Origin: Paenibacillus sp. YPG26
GTDB lineage: Bacteria > Bacillota > Bacilli > Paenibacillales > Paenibacillaceae
DNA: 64,000 nt
Direction of reading: 5' to 3'
Assembly: GCF_023704175.1 (NCBI RefSeq)
Contig: NZ_CP084530.1
Span: 2,254,001-2,318,000 of the forward strand
Below the pieces are notes generated by a model. It made no database searches, was not told where the DNA came from, and saw only the letters and a program-made list of their open reading frames with translations. Of this stretch, positions 62,782-64,000 are shown one piece after another. Positions within the stretch are counted from its first letter, which is position 1. Every line of letters begins with the position of its first letter. The translations under genes and the position numbers were made by a program.

Positions 62782-63465
62782 TTAGGAATCAAGTTGAAAT
62801 AATTTATTGAGAAATCCCAATGCCTCAACACTGCATTTCCCAGTCAAGCAGTTCTTCAGCTCCTTCTTAGCAAGCTCCACATGAATATCAGTTTGAAGTA
62901 TGCCGACGTTCTCCATCCAATGGTCGGTAGACTCGAACGAAGTACTCTTCCACGCACTATTCACATCTAAAATGATCCTACTTTCTTTGGCTCCAGAGAT
63001 AACAATATCCATAGTTTCTTGCAAGTCCAAAAGGGACCTTTCAAATGTCTTCTTCATTTCTTTGCCATGCATTCTTGCTTTTAATCTTAGTGACCTAGTT
63101 TCGATGCCTTCTTCCTCTCTGATGTGTCGATAAAGCACTAGAGCATCATTAGAAATCAGACCTTGTTGATAACGAACTTCAATAGATCTATTGCTTCCTA
63201 AAATGACTTTAACCCATGGGAACAATTCGCGTGAGATAAGAATCGGTTTTTTCTTAATGAATTTACCGTAAGCCGCTGCGCCATCACTGGGAAGTCGTGT
63301 ACGCCAAAGCCAAGGATCAGTTTCAGTCCCCGTTAACCATTGCTCGCCAAAAGTGATTTCGTAAAGTGAGGGATGGTGTGGAATAAGTGGTGACAGTGGC
63401 AAGATGCCCACTTCATTAATAAGTTGAACAGCCTCTTTATATGTAGAGATTTTTGTTTGGATCAT
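62782..63465 (-). CDS. AlkZ-related hypothetical protein
   Basis: A 227-residue soluble protein. The opening YKEAVQLINEVGILPLSPLI and the segment TDPWLWRTRLPSDGAAAYGKFIKKKPILI resemble proteins annotated as AlkZ-related (winged-helix DNA glycosylase superfamily), although the family is recalled rather than searched. Catalytic residues cannot be asserted. It has AGGAGGAAGTACGA before the ATG. It is AT-rich and part of the same block as lysR and DJ-1. Confidence 0.6.
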   Translation of the reverse strand: MIQTKISTYKEAVQLINEVGILPLSPLIPHHPSLYEITFGEQWLTGTETDPWLWRTRLPSDGAAAYGKFIKKKPILISRELFPWVKVILGSNRSIEVRYQQGLISNDALVLYRHIREEEGIETRSLRLKARMHGKEMKKTFERSLLDLQETMDIVISGAKESRIILDVNSAWKSTSFESTDHWMENVGILQTDIHVELAKKELKNCLTGKCSVEALGFLNKLFQLDS

Positions 63466-63894
63466 TCGTACTTCCTCCTAATCGCAGCTTCCTATAGAAT
63501 ATTAGGACATTTTAAATAAAACAAATTACAAAAACGGCAGGAAGATATAAGTTTTTTTATAACACCAAATACATTACACGAAAATTATCGTTATATATAG
63601 TAGAGATATAGAACGAATCTAACACCTCTCTTTGTTGAAGGCGGCGGACTGCGATCGTGATTGCTGGTAAAACGACGCTGTTCTGCGAGTGGCCTGCCAG
63701 TTGTGATGAATATCCACGTCCGATGCCCGATTAGCAAGGAATCAGATCCCCGTAACTGCCGCTCGATTATAATACTTTGTTTTCATGGGACAATATATTA
63801 AAATAGTCAGGATATCGCTATCCGAATTGTCGGCTGTTGAAATTTGGCTTACACTGAAAAGATCAGCATCCAACCGATTTAAGGAGATTATAAT
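63466..63894. other. Intergenic region, GC-rich block of unknown nature
   Basis: No ORF with a start and ribosome site is seen in this 429-bp gap. The ends are AT-rich, but about 63635-63770 is markedly GC-rich and can be read through without stops for about 50 codons on the minus strand. It may be a decayed gene, a mobile-element scar or a structured leader upstream of the last gene. I do not recognise a riboswitch. Confidence 0.4.
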
Positions 63895-64000
63895 ATGAAT
63901 CACAATTACACTCTGAACATTCCCGTCATTCGGCGGGTTCTCATTATGACTGCGGTTCCCGCTGAACAGGAAGCTGTTCTACGCGGACTGCTTGGCAGCC
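63895..64000 (+). CDS. mqnB: Probable futalosine hydrolase (3' truncated)
   Basis: Only the first 35 codons are in the window (MNHNYTLNIPVIRRVLIMTAVPAEQEAVLRGLLGS). VLIMTAVPAEQEAVLRGL fits the N-terminal beta strand and helix of futalosine hydrolase MqnB and related nucleosidases of the PNP/UDP family. MqnB acts in the alternative menaquinone pathway. AAGGAGATTATAAT is a perfect ribosome site. The call rests on a short stretch. Confidence 0.6.
   Translation, partial: MNHNYTLNIPVIRRVLIMTAVPAEQEAVLRGLLGS

Overview
The window looks like chromosome of a Paenibacillus-type Firmicute (inference from content, not a database match). The signs are Gram-positive ribosome sites, strong intrinsic terminators, a Cys-type AdaA/AdaB split, a DUF4023-like small protein, a WGxxGxxG protein, an SLH-domain protein, ECF sigma/anti-sigma genes and a Ku/LigD end-joining operon. 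There are no rRNA, tRNA, CRISPR, integrase or transposase genes. Most of it is ordinary moderate-GC gene stock, with AT-richer patches at about 6.8-8.6, 19.7-25.3, 33.6-34.5 and 60.9-63.5 kb that look like accessory insertions.

Layout. 0-6.7 kb: the 3' end of a Cys/Ser/Gly-tailed protein, catalase KatA with a PerR-like operator, an MFS pump, and an adaA-adaB-aminopeptidase operon. 6.8-8.6 kb: an ECF sigma/anti-sigma pair bracketed by two similar palindromic elements. 8.7-12.9 kb: DUF4023, FMN reductase, a ClpP paralogue with a small Sm-like partner, MarR, AzlCD and glutathione peroxidase. 13-19.6 kb: a sugar ABC importer, an MFS protein, a chemoreceptor and a WGxxGxxG peptide. 19.7-24.6 kb: a NatAB-like ABC exporter divergent from a LytTR response regulator/AgrC-like kinase pair, with a 21-bp-period direct repeat between them. 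24.7-26.4 kb: TetR and an alpha/beta hydrolase sharing operators. 26.4-31.5 kb: a DNA-repair block (AlkC-like glycosylase, methyltransferase, DUF2188, LigD-type polymerase and ligase as separate genes, Ku). 31.5-33.0 kb: a decayed gene piece, a 39-bp tandem hairpin repeat, TrhO, and a 10-bp G-rich repeat. 33-39.7 kb: hypothetical genes and a 1297-residue seven-PAS hybrid kinase.

39.7-42.4 kb holds the most unusual operon: a divergent Lgt-like membrane enzyme, a Cys-rich radical SAM enzyme resembling the MJ0619/tetraether-synthase class, and a small membrane protein. It is a candidate lipid-modification system. 42.5-52.1 kb: SLH protein, NCS2 purine permease, small proteins, lipoprotein, a catalase-like peroxidase, and an MFS/TetR pair. 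52.2-60.6 kb: an ABC-2 exporter, polysaccharide deacetylase, epimerase, MerR, VTT-family membrane protein and MFS. 60.7-63.5 kb: a truncated EamA transporter followed by an AT-rich LysR/DJ-1/AlkZ-related block. The window ends in the start of a probable futalosine hydrolase gene.

Shared themes are oxidative defence (two catalase-family proteins, glutathione peroxidase, DJ-1, FMN reductase), DNA damage repair (AdaA/AdaB, AlkC-like, Ku/LigD, AlkZ-related) and efflux. All functional calls come from reading motifs by eye. No searches were run.
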